Part shown: piece after piece, positions 15,903 to 24,218 of the stretch
Position numbering within the stretch: the first letter of the stretch is position 1
Layout: each line of letters starts with the position of its first letter
DNA from: Lachnospiraceae bacterium
GTDB lineage: Bacteria > Bacillota > Clostridia > Lachnospirales > Lachnospiraceae
Length of the DNA stretch: 30,255 nucleotides
Direction of reading: 5' to 3'
Assembly (NCBI GenBank): GCA_900765975.1
Contig: CAAFTS010000135.1
Coordinates: 1 to 30,255, forward strand
Notes under the pieces: generated by a model
Told to the model about the DNA's origin: nothing
Database searches by the model: none
Seen by the model: the letters and a program-made list of their open reading frames with translations, nothing else
Position numbers and translations under genes: made by a program

Positions 15903-16748
15903 ATGGTAATTGATAAAATAATCAATAATAATATTGTTTCAGCTTTTGATGATACAGGTAAAGAAGTCGTGGTTATGGGGCGGGGAATTGGATTTGGAAA
16001 AAAATCTGGTTGTGAAATTCAGGAAGAGCAGATTGAAAAAGTTTTCCGGATTAAGAGCCAGACTCTTGCAGATCAGTTTAAAGAACTGTTAGCAAATATG
16101 CCGCTGGAGCATGCACGCATTTCAAATGATATTATTTCATATGCGGAAAGTGAATTAAAACTACGACTAAATCAGAGTATATATGTAACTCTGACGGATC
16201 ATATTAACTTTGCAATTGAGCGGCTGAAGATGAATATTCGACTTGAAAATGCATTGTTGTGGGAGATAAAGAGGTTTTATCCTCAAGAATACAGACTGGG
16301 ACAATACGCAGTTGAATTGATCGAGAAAAGACTTGGAGTAGCCCTGCCGGAAGATGAAGCCGGATTTATCGCTTTACATTTTGTTAATGCAGAATATGGA
16401 ACGGATATCCGGGATGCGTTGAATTTTCCAAACTTGATGCAGGCGATTTTGCAAATTGTAAAAGAAGAATTACAAATTGAATTTGATGAAGATTCGCTTC
16501 ATTACGAGCGATTTGTGACGCATGTTAAGTTTTTGTTACAGCGTATTTATCGTAAAGAACTGTTGCCGGATGAAGAAGAAGAGTTAGCTTCAATGGTTCA
16601 GCGAAAGTATAAAAAAGAGTATTTCTGTAGTAAAAAAATTGCAGAATATATAGAAAAAGAAACAGGTAGTAAAATTTCCGGAGAAGAGATGATGTATCTT
16701 GCAATTCATATCCGGAGAATTACAGTGGCAGAAGATGTTGATGACTAG
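15903..16748 (+). CDS. BglG/LicT-family PTS transcription antiterminator
   Basis: The 281-residue protein has an N-terminal CAT RNA-binding domain (residues 1-56: VIDKIINNNIVSAFDDTG, MGRGIGFGKKSG) and two PRD domains (roughly 68-170 and 178-278). PRD histidines that are phosphorylated by PTS components are visible in LTDHINFAIERL, FIALHFVN, FVTHVKFLLQ and MYLAIHIRRI. The CAT domain binds the RAT to prevent the leader terminator; phosphorylation state couples this to sugar uptake. The start ATG follows AAGGAACAAGG. A longer frame begins at 15777, but it would translate through the RAT and terminator and its extra 42 residues fit no family. The gene is autoregulated and precedes EIIA and EIIBC. 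GlcT-like and NAG-specific alternatives cannot be separated. Confidence 0.94.
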   Translation: MVIDKIINNNIVSAFDDTGKEVVVMGRGIGFGKKSGCEIQEEQIEKVFRIKSQTLADQFKELLANMPLEHARISNDIISYAESELKLRLNQSIYVTLTDHINFAIERLKMNIRLENALLWEIKRFYPQEYRLGQYAVELIEKRLGVALPEDEAGFIALHFVNAEYGTDIRDALNFPNLMQAILQIVKEELQIEFDEDSLHYERFVTHVKFLLQRIYRKELLPDEEEELASMVQRKYKKEYFCSKKIAEYIEKETGSKISGEEMMYLAIHIRRITVAEDVDD

Positions 16749-16759
16749 GAGGAAGAGAA

Positions 16760-17248
16760 ATGTTTGGACTTTTCAAAAAGAAGAAAACAGAGTATTTGTT
16801 GGGAGCGCCGGCAAAGGGAAAAGCTGTACCGTTGTCAGAGGTAAATGATCCTACATTCAGTGAAGGAATGCTTGGGCAGGGTGTTGCAGTGATTCCATCA
16901 GAAGGAAAGATTTATGCTCCGATTGATGGCGAAGTAGGAATGGTATTTGATACATTGCACGCAGTAAGTTTGACAGCTGATTGTGGGGCAGAAGTTCTCA
17001 TTCATGTAGGATTGGATACAGTAAAGATGAATGGAGATGGATTTGTTGGTCATGTACAGGCAGGAGATAAAGTGAAAAAGGGTGATCTGCTTCTTGAAGT
17101 TGATTTAGAAAAAGTAAAGGCGGCAGGTTATGACACAATTACTCCAATGTTGATTTGTAACACAGATGACTATGCATCTGTTGAAGGGTTGTCAGGTAAA
17201 GATGTGCAGCCCGGTGATGATGTGATTAAAATCACACCTCAGGCATAA
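16760..17248 (+). CDS. PTS glucose-type EIIA component
   Basis: A 162-residue soluble EIIA-Glc (Crr-type) protein. His82 (LIHVGLDTV) is the expected phosphorylation site and His67 (DTLHAV) is its partner, spaced 15 residues apart as in E. coli. It accepts phosphate from HPr and passes it to the EIIB domain of the transporter encoded next. The ribosome site is AGGAGGAAGAG, 11 bases after the antiterminator stop, indicating one transcript. Confidence 0.93.
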   Translation: MFGLFKKKKTEYLLGAPAKGKAVPLSEVNDPTFSEGMLGQGVAVIPSEGKIYAPIDGEVGMVFDTLHAVSLTADCGAEVLIHVGLDTVKMNGDGFVGHVQAGDKVKKGDLLLEVDLEKVKAAGYDTITPMLICNTDDYASVEGLSGKDVQPGDDVIKITPQA

Positions 17249-17332
17249 GAGTTGTATTTTAACCGGCAGTAAAGTCGGATAAAATAAATAAAGGGATTAA
17301 CAAACGTTGAGAGTTTAAGAAGGAGGTTCATT

Positions 17333-18799
17333 ATGAAGTTTTTACAGAAATTAGGTAAAGCCCTGATGCTGCCAGTAGCAGTTCTTCCGATCTGTGGTAT
17401 TCTGATGGGTATCGGTTACTTACTTTGCCCAGCTACTATGCAGGGTGGAGATATTATCGGATTTGTTCCGAAGCTGGGATTATTCCTGGTAAAAGCAGGT
17501 GGAGCCCTGATTGATAACATGGCAATCCTGTTTGCAATTGGTGTTGGTGTTGGTATGGCTGATGATAATGATGGTACAGCAGGTGTTGCTGCATTAGCTT
17601 CTTGGCTGATGATCACAACTCTGTTATCAACAGGTGTTGTTACAACAATTATGCCATCTATCGCTGAAAACGCTGACAAAACATTGGCATTTGACAAAAT
17701 TGCTAACCCATTTATCGGTATTATCGCTGGTATTATCGGATCTATGTGCTACAACAAATTTAAGAGCACAAAACTTCCGGATTGGCTGTCATTCTTCAGT
17801 GGAAAACGTTGCGTAGCAATCGTTGCTGGTGTAGTTTCTATTCTTGTTTCTGCAGTTCTGCTGTTTGTATGGCCAGTTCTCTTCGGTGGATTGATCGCAA
17901 TTGGTGAAGCTATCGTTGGTCTTGATGCAGTTGGAGCAGGTATCTATGCATTCCTGAACCGTCTGTTAATCCCAACAGGTCTGCACCACGCATTGAACAA
18001 TGTATTCTGGTTTGATACAATTGGACTTGGTGACTTGTCTCACTTCTGGGCAGGTGAAACATCTGCAGACGTAACATGGAGCCTTGGAATGTACATGTCT
18101 GGATTCTTCCCATGTATGATGTTTGGTATCCCAGGTGCAGCTTTAGCTATGGTACATACAGCTAAGAGCAACAAGAAAAAAATTGCTATCGGTCTTGTAG
18201 GATCTGCAGCTCTTTGTGCATTTATCTGTGGTGTTACAGAGCCATTCGAGTTTGGATTTATGTTCCTTGCTCCAGTATTGTATGTAATTTACGCTTTATT
18301 ATATGGTATCTTTACAGTAATTACAGTTGCTCTTGGTTTCCGTGCAGGATTCTCTTTCTCTGCTGGTGCAACAGACCTTCTGTTCTCCGCATCTCTTCCT
18401 GCAGCAGCTAAGACATGGTTGATTATTCCGCTTGGTATCGCAGCATTTATCGTATTCTACGTAGTATTCCGTTTTGCAATTACAAAATGGGATCTGAAGA
18501 CACCAGGTAGAGAAGATGATGATGAAGATGAAACAAAAGTTGTTCTTGCAAACGATGATTTCACACAGGTAGCTAAGATTGTCTTAGAAGGTGTTGGTGG
18601 AAAAGAGAACGTAACAAGCATTGACAACTGTATTACAAGACTCCGTCTTGAAATCAAAGATTACACAGCAGTTGATGAGAAGAAGATTAAATCTGCAGGT
18701 GTTGCAGGTGTGATCAGACCTGGAAAGAATTCTGTACAGGTTATCATCGGAACTAAAGTACAGTTCGTTGCTGATGAATTTAAAAAACTTTGTAAATAA
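17333..18799 (+). CDS. PTS EIIBC transporter, glucose/N-acetylglucosamine type
   Basis: The 488-residue membrane permease has EIIC first (about 10 hydrophobic helices to residue ~390) and EIIB last. EIIC has LIPTGLHHALNNVFWF, the signature of glucose/NAG carriers. EIIB has Cys433 in NCITRLRLE, the phosphorylated residue. An acidic linker (EDDDEDE) joins the domains. The sugar is probably N-acetylglucosamine because of nagB/nagA upstream, but glucose is not excluded. Translation starts after AAGGAGG. Codons are unusually uniform (many GCT, CCA, TTC), which suggests very strong expression. A terminator at 18829 ends the operon. Confidence 0.92.
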   Translation: MKFLQKLGKALMLPVAVLPICGILMGIGYLLCPATMQGGDIIGFVPKLGLFLVKAGGALIDNMAILFAIGVGVGMADDNDGTAGVAALASWLMITTLLSTGVVTTIMPSIAENADKTLAFDKIANPFIGIIAGIIGSMCYNKFKSTKLPDWLSFFSGKRCVAIVAGVVSILVSAVLLFVWPVLFGGLIAIGEAIVGLDAVGAGIYAFLNRLLIPTGLHHALNNVFWFDTIGLGDLSHFWAGETSADVTWSLGMYMSGFFPCMMFGIPGAALAMVHTAKSNKKKIAIGLVGSAALCAFICGVTEPFEFGFMFLAPVLYVIYALLYGIFTVITVALGFRAGFSFSAGATDLLFSASLPAAAKTWLIIPLGIAAFIVFYVVFRFAITKWDLKTPGREDDDEDETKVVLANDDFTQVAKIVLEGVGGKENVTSIDNCITRLRLEIKDYTAVDEKKIKSAGVAGVIRPGKNSVQVIIGTKVQFVADEFKKLCK

Positions 18800-18828
18800 T
18801 GATTAATTATTTAATCCCTTTTTCGGAG

Positions 18829-18853
18829 AGCCCGCAGTGTTTGCGGGCTTTTT
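18829..18853 (+). terminator. Intrinsic terminator after the PTS operon
   Basis: AGCCCGCA (18829-18836) and TGCGGGCT (18842-18849) form an 8-bp GC-rich stem followed by T residues to 18853. It separates the PTS genes from cutC, which starts 34 bases further. Confidence 0.92.
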
Positions 18854-18887
18854 GAATACAGACAAAGAAAACAGGAGGTAGATAGAA

Positions 18888-19634
18888 ATGGGGTATATAC
18901 TGGAAGCGTGTGTGGATAGCGTAAAATCAGCAGTTGAAGCAGAGAAAGGTGGAGCGCAGAGAGTGGAACTATGCGGAAATCTTATTATTGGGGGGACAAC
19001 TCCGGGGGCAGCATTGTTTCGACAAGTTAGAAAACATACAGATTTAAAAATTCGAGTATTGCTTCGCCCGAGATTTGGGGATTTTTGCTATGATGATTAT
19101 GAATTTGAAATGATGAAGGAAGATGTAGCAATGTATCGAGATCTTGGCGCAGATGGAATTGTAACAGGGATTTTGCAACCCAATGGGGACTTGGATATGG
19201 AACGCATGCGGGAATTGATTGAAATTGCAGGAGAGACTGATGTTGCATTACATCGTGCGTTTGATGTATGTCGCAATCCGCAGGAGGCTTTGGAACAGGC
19301 TGTTGAGATGGGGATAAAAACTATTTTGACGAGTGGACAGAAAAATTCCGCTTGGGAAGGAAGGGATTTGATAAAAGAATTGGTTCAGCAAAGCGCCGGA
19401 AGGATAGAAATTCTGGCTGGAGCCGGGATTTCTCCTGAAACAATTGAAAAACTGCTCCCATATACCGGTACAACATCCTATCATATGTCTGGAAAAGTGA
19501 CCTTAGACAGTAAGATGGAGTTTCGCAGAGCAGGTGTCAGCATGGGATTCCCGGGATTTAGTGAATATGAGATCTGGCAGACAGATGCTGAGAATATCAG
19601 AAAAGCAGTGGAAGTGCTAGAAAGAAGTAAATAA
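18888..19634 (+). CDS. cutC: CutC-family protein
   Basis: The 248-residue TIM-barrel protein shows the CutC signature from the N-terminus (LEACVDSVKSAVEAEKGGAQ, RVELCGNLIIGGTTPG) and GADGIVTGILQPNGDLD, ALHRAFDVC and LTSGQKNSAWEG in the middle. It was named for copper homeostasis, but its real enzymatic role is uncertain. It is cytoplasmic with no signal peptide. The start follows AGGAGG with 8 bases spacing. Only a short gap follows the PTS terminator and I see no clear promoter, so it may be expressed by terminator read-through. Confidence 0.93.
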   Translation: MGYILEACVDSVKSAVEAEKGGAQRVELCGNLIIGGTTPGAALFRQVRKHTDLKIRVLLRPRFGDFCYDDYEFEMMKEDVAMYRDLGADGIVTGILQPNGDLDMERMRELIEIAGETDVALHRAFDVCRNPQEALEQAVEMGIKTILTSGQKNSAWEGRDLIKELVQQSAGRIEILAGAGISPETIEKLLPYTGTTSYHMSGKVTLDSKMEFRRAGVSMGFPGFSEYEIWQTDAENIRKAVEVLERSK

Positions 19635-19672
19635 AAAAGTGGAAAACCGAGGGTGATATCAAGGTTTTCCAC
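19633..19672 (-). terminator. Terminator of the tRNA-Ser transcript (minus strand)
   Basis: Arms GTGGAAAACC (19639-19648) and GGTTTTCCAC (19663-19672) form a 10-bp stem. On the minus strand the stem is followed by six T (A residues 19633-19638 on plus). On the plus strand there is no T-run, so it mainly ends leftward transcripts. Confidence 0.85.
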
Positions 19673-19686
19673 TATATAAGCGAAAA

Positions 19687-19774
19687 CGGAGACGGTGGGA
19701 TTCGAACCCACGTGCCGCGTTGGCGGCAAAGCGATTTCGAGTCGCTCTCGTTATGGCCTCTTCGATACGTCTCC
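19687..19774 (-). tRNA. tRNA-Ser (anticodon CGA)
   Basis: A class II cloverleaf with acceptor arms GGAGACG and CGTCTCC, an anticodon stem AGCGA/TCGCT, loop CTCGAAA and anticodon CGA, a long variable arm (TGCCGCC AAC GCGGCA), and GTGGGTTCGAATCCCAC as T arm. The discriminator base is G, as for serine tRNAs. CCA is not encoded. It reads UCG codons. It is transcribed leftward, away from the transporter gene. Confidence 0.95.
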
Positions 19775-19788
19775 ATAGTAATAAAACG

Positions 19789-19808
19789 GATCTGAGTGTA
19801 TACAGATC
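19789..19808. repeat. Short inverted repeat upstream of tRNA-Ser
   Basis: GATCTG (19789-19794) and CAGATC (19803-19808) are exact complements with an 8-base loop, 15 bases before the mature 5' end of the tRNA. It could fold in the precursor leader. The role is unknown. Confidence 0.4.
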
Positions 19809-19831
19809 ATTATATGAAATTGTTATATACA

Positions 19832-19850
19832 GGGCGGCTAATCACCGCCC
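19832..19850 (-). terminator. GC-rich hairpin after the CNNM transporter gene
   Basis: GGGCGG and CCGCCC form a 6-bp stem with a 7-base loop just after the stop of the minus-strand gene. The T-run on the minus strand is poor (TGTATATAAC), so termination may be weak and the tRNA could partly be read through. Confidence 0.5.
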
Positions 19851-19855
19851 TATAC

Positions 19856-21181
19856 TTATTCATCTTTGTGTGACTTAGAAGTTTCTGAAGAAACGTCCTT
19901 TTTATGCAATTCAGGTAAATAGACGTGAACTAGTTGAATTCGGTTCTTGTCCAGTTTTTCTACTACCAAACGGATTCCACTTTCGGTTGTGTATTCGTCA
20001 CCAACCTCCGGAAGCCGGTCTAAATGTTCAATAATATATCCCCCAAGAGAATCAAAATCCTCGGACTTGAATTGTACATCGGCACGTCCATCTTCTTCTA
20101 AACGATCATTTAAATCATCAAGGTTATAAGAACCTTCGATAAGATATTCATTTTCTTTGAGAACTTTAACAAATTGTTCTTCTTCGTTCTCATCATATTC
20201 ATCATGAATTTCACCGACAATCTCTTCTAGGATGTCTTCCAAAGTGATAATACCGGCGGTTTCGCCGTATTCATCCAAAACAATAGCAATGTTTAAAGAA
20301 GCATCTCGCATTTCAACGAGAAGTTCGGAAATATTTTTATACTCGTAGGTGAAATAAGCTTCCCTTAAAATATCACGAATCTGAAAATGATCTTTGTCAT
20401 CAAATAAAAGTAAATCTTTCATATTGATTGTACCAATAATATTATCAGTAGTTTCTTCATAAATCGGGATTCGTGTAAATTTGTCTTCTTTAAATATGGC
20501 AATCAGTTCCTGATAGGTACTGTTGACATCTGCAAAAGTAACGTGTACGCGGGGAACCATAACGTCTTTCGCGCGGGCATCACCTAAATCGAACACGTTG
20601 TATATCATTTCTTTTTCTTCAGATTCGATGACTCCATCTTCGTGACTTACGTCTACAATCGTACGAAGTTCATCCTCTGTCATCGCATTATTCCTGTCAT
20701 TTGGGTCAATGCGGAAAATAAAAAGAATTCCGCGGCATATAATGTTGATCAGGAAAATGAGCGGCGTCATGAGAGTCATAAAGGCTTTCAATACCGGAAT
20801 ATAGGCAAGTGATAGCTGGGTAGACTTGATAGTTGCTAAATTCTTTGGTGTAATCTCGCCGAAAACCAAAATTGCAATAGTCATAAGTCCTGTTACAAGG
20901 CTGATCATTACTCCACCAAAATTGTAGGCAAGCGTTGTAGCTAGCGATGTTGCGCCGATATTTACGATGTTGTTTCCAATTAGAATGGCGCTTAGCATTT
21001 TGGCGGTGTGATGCTCTGTTATGTCCAGAACGGTAGCGGCACGTTTGTTGCCTTCGTCTGCCAGAGAGCGCATCTTAATCTTGCTTACAGTCGTTAAAGC
21101 TGTTTCAGCAGAAGAAAATACTCCGGATAGAATTAATAAAAGAATCAATGTAATAATTTGTATGGCGTCACTCGGGTCCAA
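19856..21181 (-). CDS. CNNM/CorC-HlyC family transporter with CBS domains
   Basis: The 441-residue membrane protein has an N-terminal DUF21/CNNM domain (about four hydrophobic helices to residue ~150, with FSSAETALTTVSK and LIGNNIVNIGATSLATTLA and the FGEITPKNLA motif). A CBS pair occupies roughly 200-320 (DVMVPRVHVTFADV, RIPIYEE, GIITLEDILEEIVGEI), and a CorC_HlyC domain follows (SYNLDDLNDRLEED). It probably exports Mg2+ or Co2+, as shown for MpfA/CNNM relatives. The start appears to be TTG at 21181, 11 bases after AAAGGAG; the next in-frame Met would remove the first helix. The tail is hydrophilic. Confidence 0.92.
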   Translation of the reverse strand: MDPSDAIQIITLILLLILSGVFSSAETALTTVSKIKMRSLADEGNKRAATVLDITEHHTAKMLSAILIGNNIVNIGATSLATTLAYNFGGVMISLVTGLMTIAILVFGEITPKNLATIKSTQLSLAYIPVLKAFMTLMTPLIFLINIICRGILFIFRIDPNDRNNAMTEDELRTIVDVSHEDGVIESEEKEMIYNVFDLGDARAKDVMVPRVHVTFADVNSTYQELIAIFKEDKFTRIPIYEETTDNIIGTINMKDLLLFDDKDHFQIRDILREAYFTYEYKNISELLVEMRDASLNIAIVLDEYGETAGIITLEDILEEIVGEIHDEYDENEEEQFVKVLKENEYLIEGSYNLDDLNDRLEEDGRADVQFKSEDFDSLGGYIIEHLDRLPEVGDEYTTESGIRLVVEKLDKNRIQLVHVYLPELHKKDVSSETSKSHKDE

Positions 21182-21246
21182 TGATTGTTCAACTCCTTTA
21201 AAAATGTTTTTGTTACTTTAGATTTTAACTACGAGTACACGAAAAT

Positions 21247-21275
21247 AATATACATCATTCTGAAGAAATTTGCAA
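21247..21275 (-). promoter_or_regulatory. Promoter of the CNNM transporter gene
   Basis: On the minus strand TTGCAA (21275-21270) is followed by 17 bases and TATATT (21252-21247), leaving an mRNA leader of about 60 bases. Confidence 0.5.
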
Positions 21276-21336
21276 GGTTTTTGCAGTTCTTCTACTTTAG
21301 ACATCTTATTACGGATCAAGTTCACACTCTGCGCGG

Positions 21337-21365
21337 TTGAATTTTGCATAGTTTTATTGTATGAT
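21337..21365 (+). promoter_or_regulatory. Promoter of the murB-rapZ-whiA operon
   Basis: TTGAAT (21337-21342) and TATGAT (21360-21365) with a 17-base spacer. Transcription would start near 21372, ten bases before a perfect hairpin in the leader. Confidence 0.6.
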
Positions 21366-21381
21366 GGTTACAGTTCAGCGA

Positions 21382-21406
21382 GGACTTTGCACTGGCTGCA
21401 AAGTCC
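21382..21406 (+). repeat. Perfect 10-bp hairpin in the murB leader
   Basis: GGACTTTGCA (21382-21391) and TGCAAAGTCC (21397-21406) are exact complements with the 5-base loop CTGGC. No T-run follows. It lies in the first 35 bases of the expected mRNA, 41 bases before murB. Confidence 0.75.
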
Positions 21407-21447
21407 ATGAGAATATGTGATGGAGAAAGAATGGAGATATTATATTT

Positions 21448-22356
21448 ATGGGACTGCATGAAGAACTGTGTGGAATTCTAGGATCAGAAAATGTGTTAAA
21501 AGATGAACTGATGAAGAAGCATACAACTTTTCGCGTGGGTGGACCGGCAGACTGGCTTGTGACACCGACAGAGGAAGAACAGATTCGGGAAGTTGTGAAT
21601 TTGCTGCGGACAGAAAATGTACCATATTATGTGATGGGAAATGGGAGCAATCTGCTGGTTGGTGACAAGGGATATCGAGGCGTGATCATCCAGCTTGGGA
21701 AGAATCTGAGTCAGATTCGGATGACAGAAGAAGGTGTGCTTTATGCACAGGCGGGCGCACTCTTGTCTAAGATCGCGGCAGAGGCGCTGGCACAGAGTCT
21801 GACAGGTTTTGAGTTTGCATCGGGAATCCCGGGGACTCTGGGCGGCGCAGTGATGATGAATGCGGGTGCATACGGCGGAGAGATGAAGCATGTTTTAAAG
21901 GATGCATTAGCATTGACTGCGAACGGAGAATTGCGTGTACTTCCGGTCGAGCAGATGGCGCTGGGGTATCGCACCAGCATTTTTGCACAGAACGGGGATA
22001 TTGTGCTCAGTGCTCAGATTAGACTGCAGGAGGGAAGCCCGGAAGAGATTCGTGCATATATGGATGAGCTAAAGGAAAAAAGGATTACAAAGCAGCCGCT
22101 TGAGTATCCAAGCGCAGGCAGTACATTTAAGCGTCCGGAAGGATATTTTGCTGGAAAATTGATTGAAGATACCGGTTTGCGTGGATTTCAGGTTGGCGGT
22201 GCACAGGTTTCGGAAAAACACTGTGGCTTTGTGATAAATAAGGAACAGGCTACAGCGGCAGATATTTTGTCTCTGATTGAGCAGGTTTCCGATCGGGTAG
22301 AAGCAAAATTTGGGGTACGGCTTGAGCCGGAAGTGAAGAGGATTGGAGAGTTTTAG
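21448..22356 (+). CDS. murB: UDP-N-acetylmuramate dehydrogenase (UDP-GlcNAc-enolpyruvate reductase)
   Basis: The 302-residue cytoplasmic FAD/NADPH enzyme makes UDP-MurNAc. FAD motifs are VMGNGSNLLVGDKGYRG and SGIPGTLGGAVMMNAGAYGGE. The catalytic Ser lies in PSAGSTFKRPEG, of the shorter type II MurB found in Firmicutes, with EDTGLRGFQVGGAQVSEKH after it. Another ATG at 21431 is in a different frame. Only GGAG at 21433-21436 is a candidate ribosome site, 11 bases away, which is rather far. rapZ follows one base after its stop. Confidence 0.96.
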   Translation: MGLHEELCGILGSENVLKDELMKKHTTFRVGGPADWLVTPTEEEQIREVVNLLRTENVPYYVMGNGSNLLVGDKGYRGVIIQLGKNLSQIRMTEEGVLYAQAGALLSKIAAEALAQSLTGFEFASGIPGTLGGAVMMNAGAYGGEMKHVLKDALALTANGELRVLPVEQMALGYRTSIFAQNGDIVLSAQIRLQEGSPEEIRAYMDELKEKRITKQPLEYPSAGSTFKRPEGYFAGKLIEDTGLRGFQVGGAQVSEKHCGFVINKEQATAADILSLIEQVSDRVEAKFGVRLEPEVKRIGEF

Positions 22357-22357
22357 G

Positions 22358-23236
22358 ATGAGATTTGTCATTGTGACAGGAATGTCGGGAGCAGGAAAAT
22401 CTACAGCATTGAAAATGTTAGAGGATATGGGGTATTTTTGCGTGGATAATCTTCCGATTATGCTGTTGCCGAAGTTCGCTGAGATGATTACTACGCCTAA
22501 TACAGAAGTAAATCGTGTTGCGTTGGGAATTGACATTCGAAGTGGACAGTCTTTGGATGGATTGGAAGAACAGTTGGAGGAAATGTATACCAGAGGGATT
22601 GATTATGAAATTCTCTTTCTGGATGCAAAGTCGAATGTACTTGTGAAGCGGTATAAAGAAACAAGGAGACAGCATCCGCTGGGAGGTGTGGGTCATATTG
22701 ACGTAGGTATTGCGAAAGAACGGGAAAGAATTGCGTTCTTAAAGATGCGTGCTACGTATATACTGGATACAAGCAGGATGCTTACCCGGGAGCTGAAAGC
22801 AGAGCTGGAGAAGATTTTTGTAGAAGGCAAAGATTTTAAAAATTTATATGTTACAATTATGTCTTTTGGATTTAAATATGGAATTCCTGAGGATGCAGAT
22901 CTTGTATTTGATGTGCGGTTTTTACCAAATCCATATTATATAGAAGATTTAAAAGCGAAGACCGGCAATGATAAAGAAGTGCAGGAGTATGTATTAAATA
23001 ATGAACGTGCAGATGTATTTTTGGAAAAATTGACGGGGATGATTGATTTTTTACTGCCGAATTATATCTGGGAGGGGAAAAATCATCTTGTAATTGCAAT
23101 CGGATGTACGGGCGGAAAACATCGTTCTGTTACACTAGCAAATTGTTTATATGATTTTGTGAAAAAACAGGAGCAGTACGGAGTGCGTATTGAACATCGG
23201 GATATTGGAAAAGATGCTATTACAAAGGCGAAGTAA
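22358..23236 (+). CDS. rapZ: RapZ/YvcJ nucleotide-binding RNase adapter
   Basis: A 292-residue protein with an N-terminal P-loop (GMSGAGKS, residues 8-15), CVDNLP and RYKETRRQHPLG in the middle, and the C-terminal GCTGGKHRSVT phosphosugar-binding signature. In E. coli RapZ controls glmS through small RNAs, while in B. subtilis YvcJ has a looser role in competence and carbon physiology. The ATG at 22358 is preferred over an upstream TTG at 22343, which lies inside murB. It begins just after the murB stop. Here it sits next to murB and whiA, which fits a link with cell-wall precursor supply. Confidence 0.94.
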   Translation: MRFVIVTGMSGAGKSTALKMLEDMGYFCVDNLPIMLLPKFAEMITTPNTEVNRVALGIDIRSGQSLDGLEEQLEEMYTRGIDYEILFLDAKSNVLVKRYKETRRQHPLGGVGHIDVGIAKERERIAFLKMRATYILDTSRMLTRELKAELEKIFVEGKDFKNLYVTIMSFGFKYGIPEDADLVFDVRFLPNPYYIEDLKAKTGNDKEVQEYVLNNERADVFLEKLTGMIDFLLPNYIWEGKNHLVIAIGCTGGKHRSVTLANCLYDFVKKQEQYGVRIEHRDIGKDAITKAK

Positions 23237-23258
23237 TTGAAAAAGAGGTATCGGAGAC

Positions 23259-24218
23259 ATGTCATTTTCGGGAGATGTGAAGGAAGAGCTTTCCAAGCAG
23301 TGGAGCGGTGCAAGACACTGCCAGATAGCAGAGTTGGCGGCGTTGCTTAGTATGTGTGGATCTATTACGATAGATAGCCGAAATCAATATGGGGTTAAAA
23401 TCCATACGGAAAATATTACAGTTGCAAGAAAGGTCTTTACATTAATCAAAAAAACATTTAATATAGAAACTGATATCTCAATCCGAAGGAATATTATAAG
23501 ACAAAGTGTATCTTATTTTGTTATTGTAAAGAACCATAAAGAAGCACTTCGGATTCTTCAGGCAACAAAGCTGACAGAGGAATATCAAGAGGGATTTGAA
23601 GAGATACATATTGTAAATCCTATCATAGTGCAGCAGACATGTTGCAAACGTGCTTTTTTACGAGGGGCATTTCTTGCTGCAGGCTCCATGAGTGATCCGG
23701 CTAAGGCATATCATTTTGAAGTTGTCTGTGCAGCAGAATCGATGGCGGTGCAGCTGAAAGAACTGATTTGCGGATTTGCGATGGATGCAAAGATTGTTCA
23801 GAGAAAGAAGTCCTGGATCGTCTATTTAAAGGAAGGTGCTCAGATTGTAGATATCTTGAATATTATGGAAGCGCCATTATCTCTGATGAAACTGGAAAAT
23901 GTCCGGATTTTGAAGGAGATGCGTAATACAGTGAACCGCAAGGTGAACTGTGAAACTGCCAATATCAATAAGACGGTTTCTGCGGCTGTCAGACAGTTGG
24001 AAGATATTAAGTATCTTCAGTCAACAATCGGTCTGGAAAAACTGCCGGAGGGGCTTATGGATGCGGCTATGGCACGTCTGGCGAATCCAGATGCGCCGTT
24101 AAAGGAATTGGGGGCTTGTTTATCACCGCCGGTTGGAAAGTCGGGGATTAATCATCGCTTGCGTAAGCTAAGTGAGTTGGCAGAGAAGGTTAGGCAAGAA
24201 CAAGGAGGTTTATTATGA
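23259..24218 (+). CDS. whiA: DNA-binding protein WhiA
   Basis: The 319-residue regulator has the N-terminal LAGLIDADG-like part (SFSGDVKEELSKQ, RKVFTLIKKTFNIE, RAFLRGAFLAAGSMSDP) and a C-terminal helix-turn-helix (residues ~270-315: LKELGACLSPPVGKSGINHRLRKL). It is a member of the division and morphology regulators conserved in Gram-positive bacteria. It begins 22 bases after rapZ, so no yvcK gene lies between them as in B. subtilis. The stop overlaps the next start (ATGA). Confidence 0.96.
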   Translation: MSFSGDVKEELSKQWSGARHCQIAELAALLSMCGSITIDSRNQYGVKIHTENITVARKVFTLIKKTFNIETDISIRRNIIRQSVSYFVIVKNHKEALRILQATKLTEEYQEGFEEIHIVNPIIVQQTCCKRAFLRGAFLAAGSMSDPAKAYHFEVVCAAESMAVQLKELICGFAMDAKIVQRKKSWIVYLKEGAQIVDILNIMEAPLSLMKLENVRILKEMRNTVNRKVNCETANINKTVSAAVRQLEDIKYLQSTIGLEKLPEGLMDAAMARLANPDAPLKELGACLSPPVGKSGINHRLRKLSELAEKVRQEQGGLL

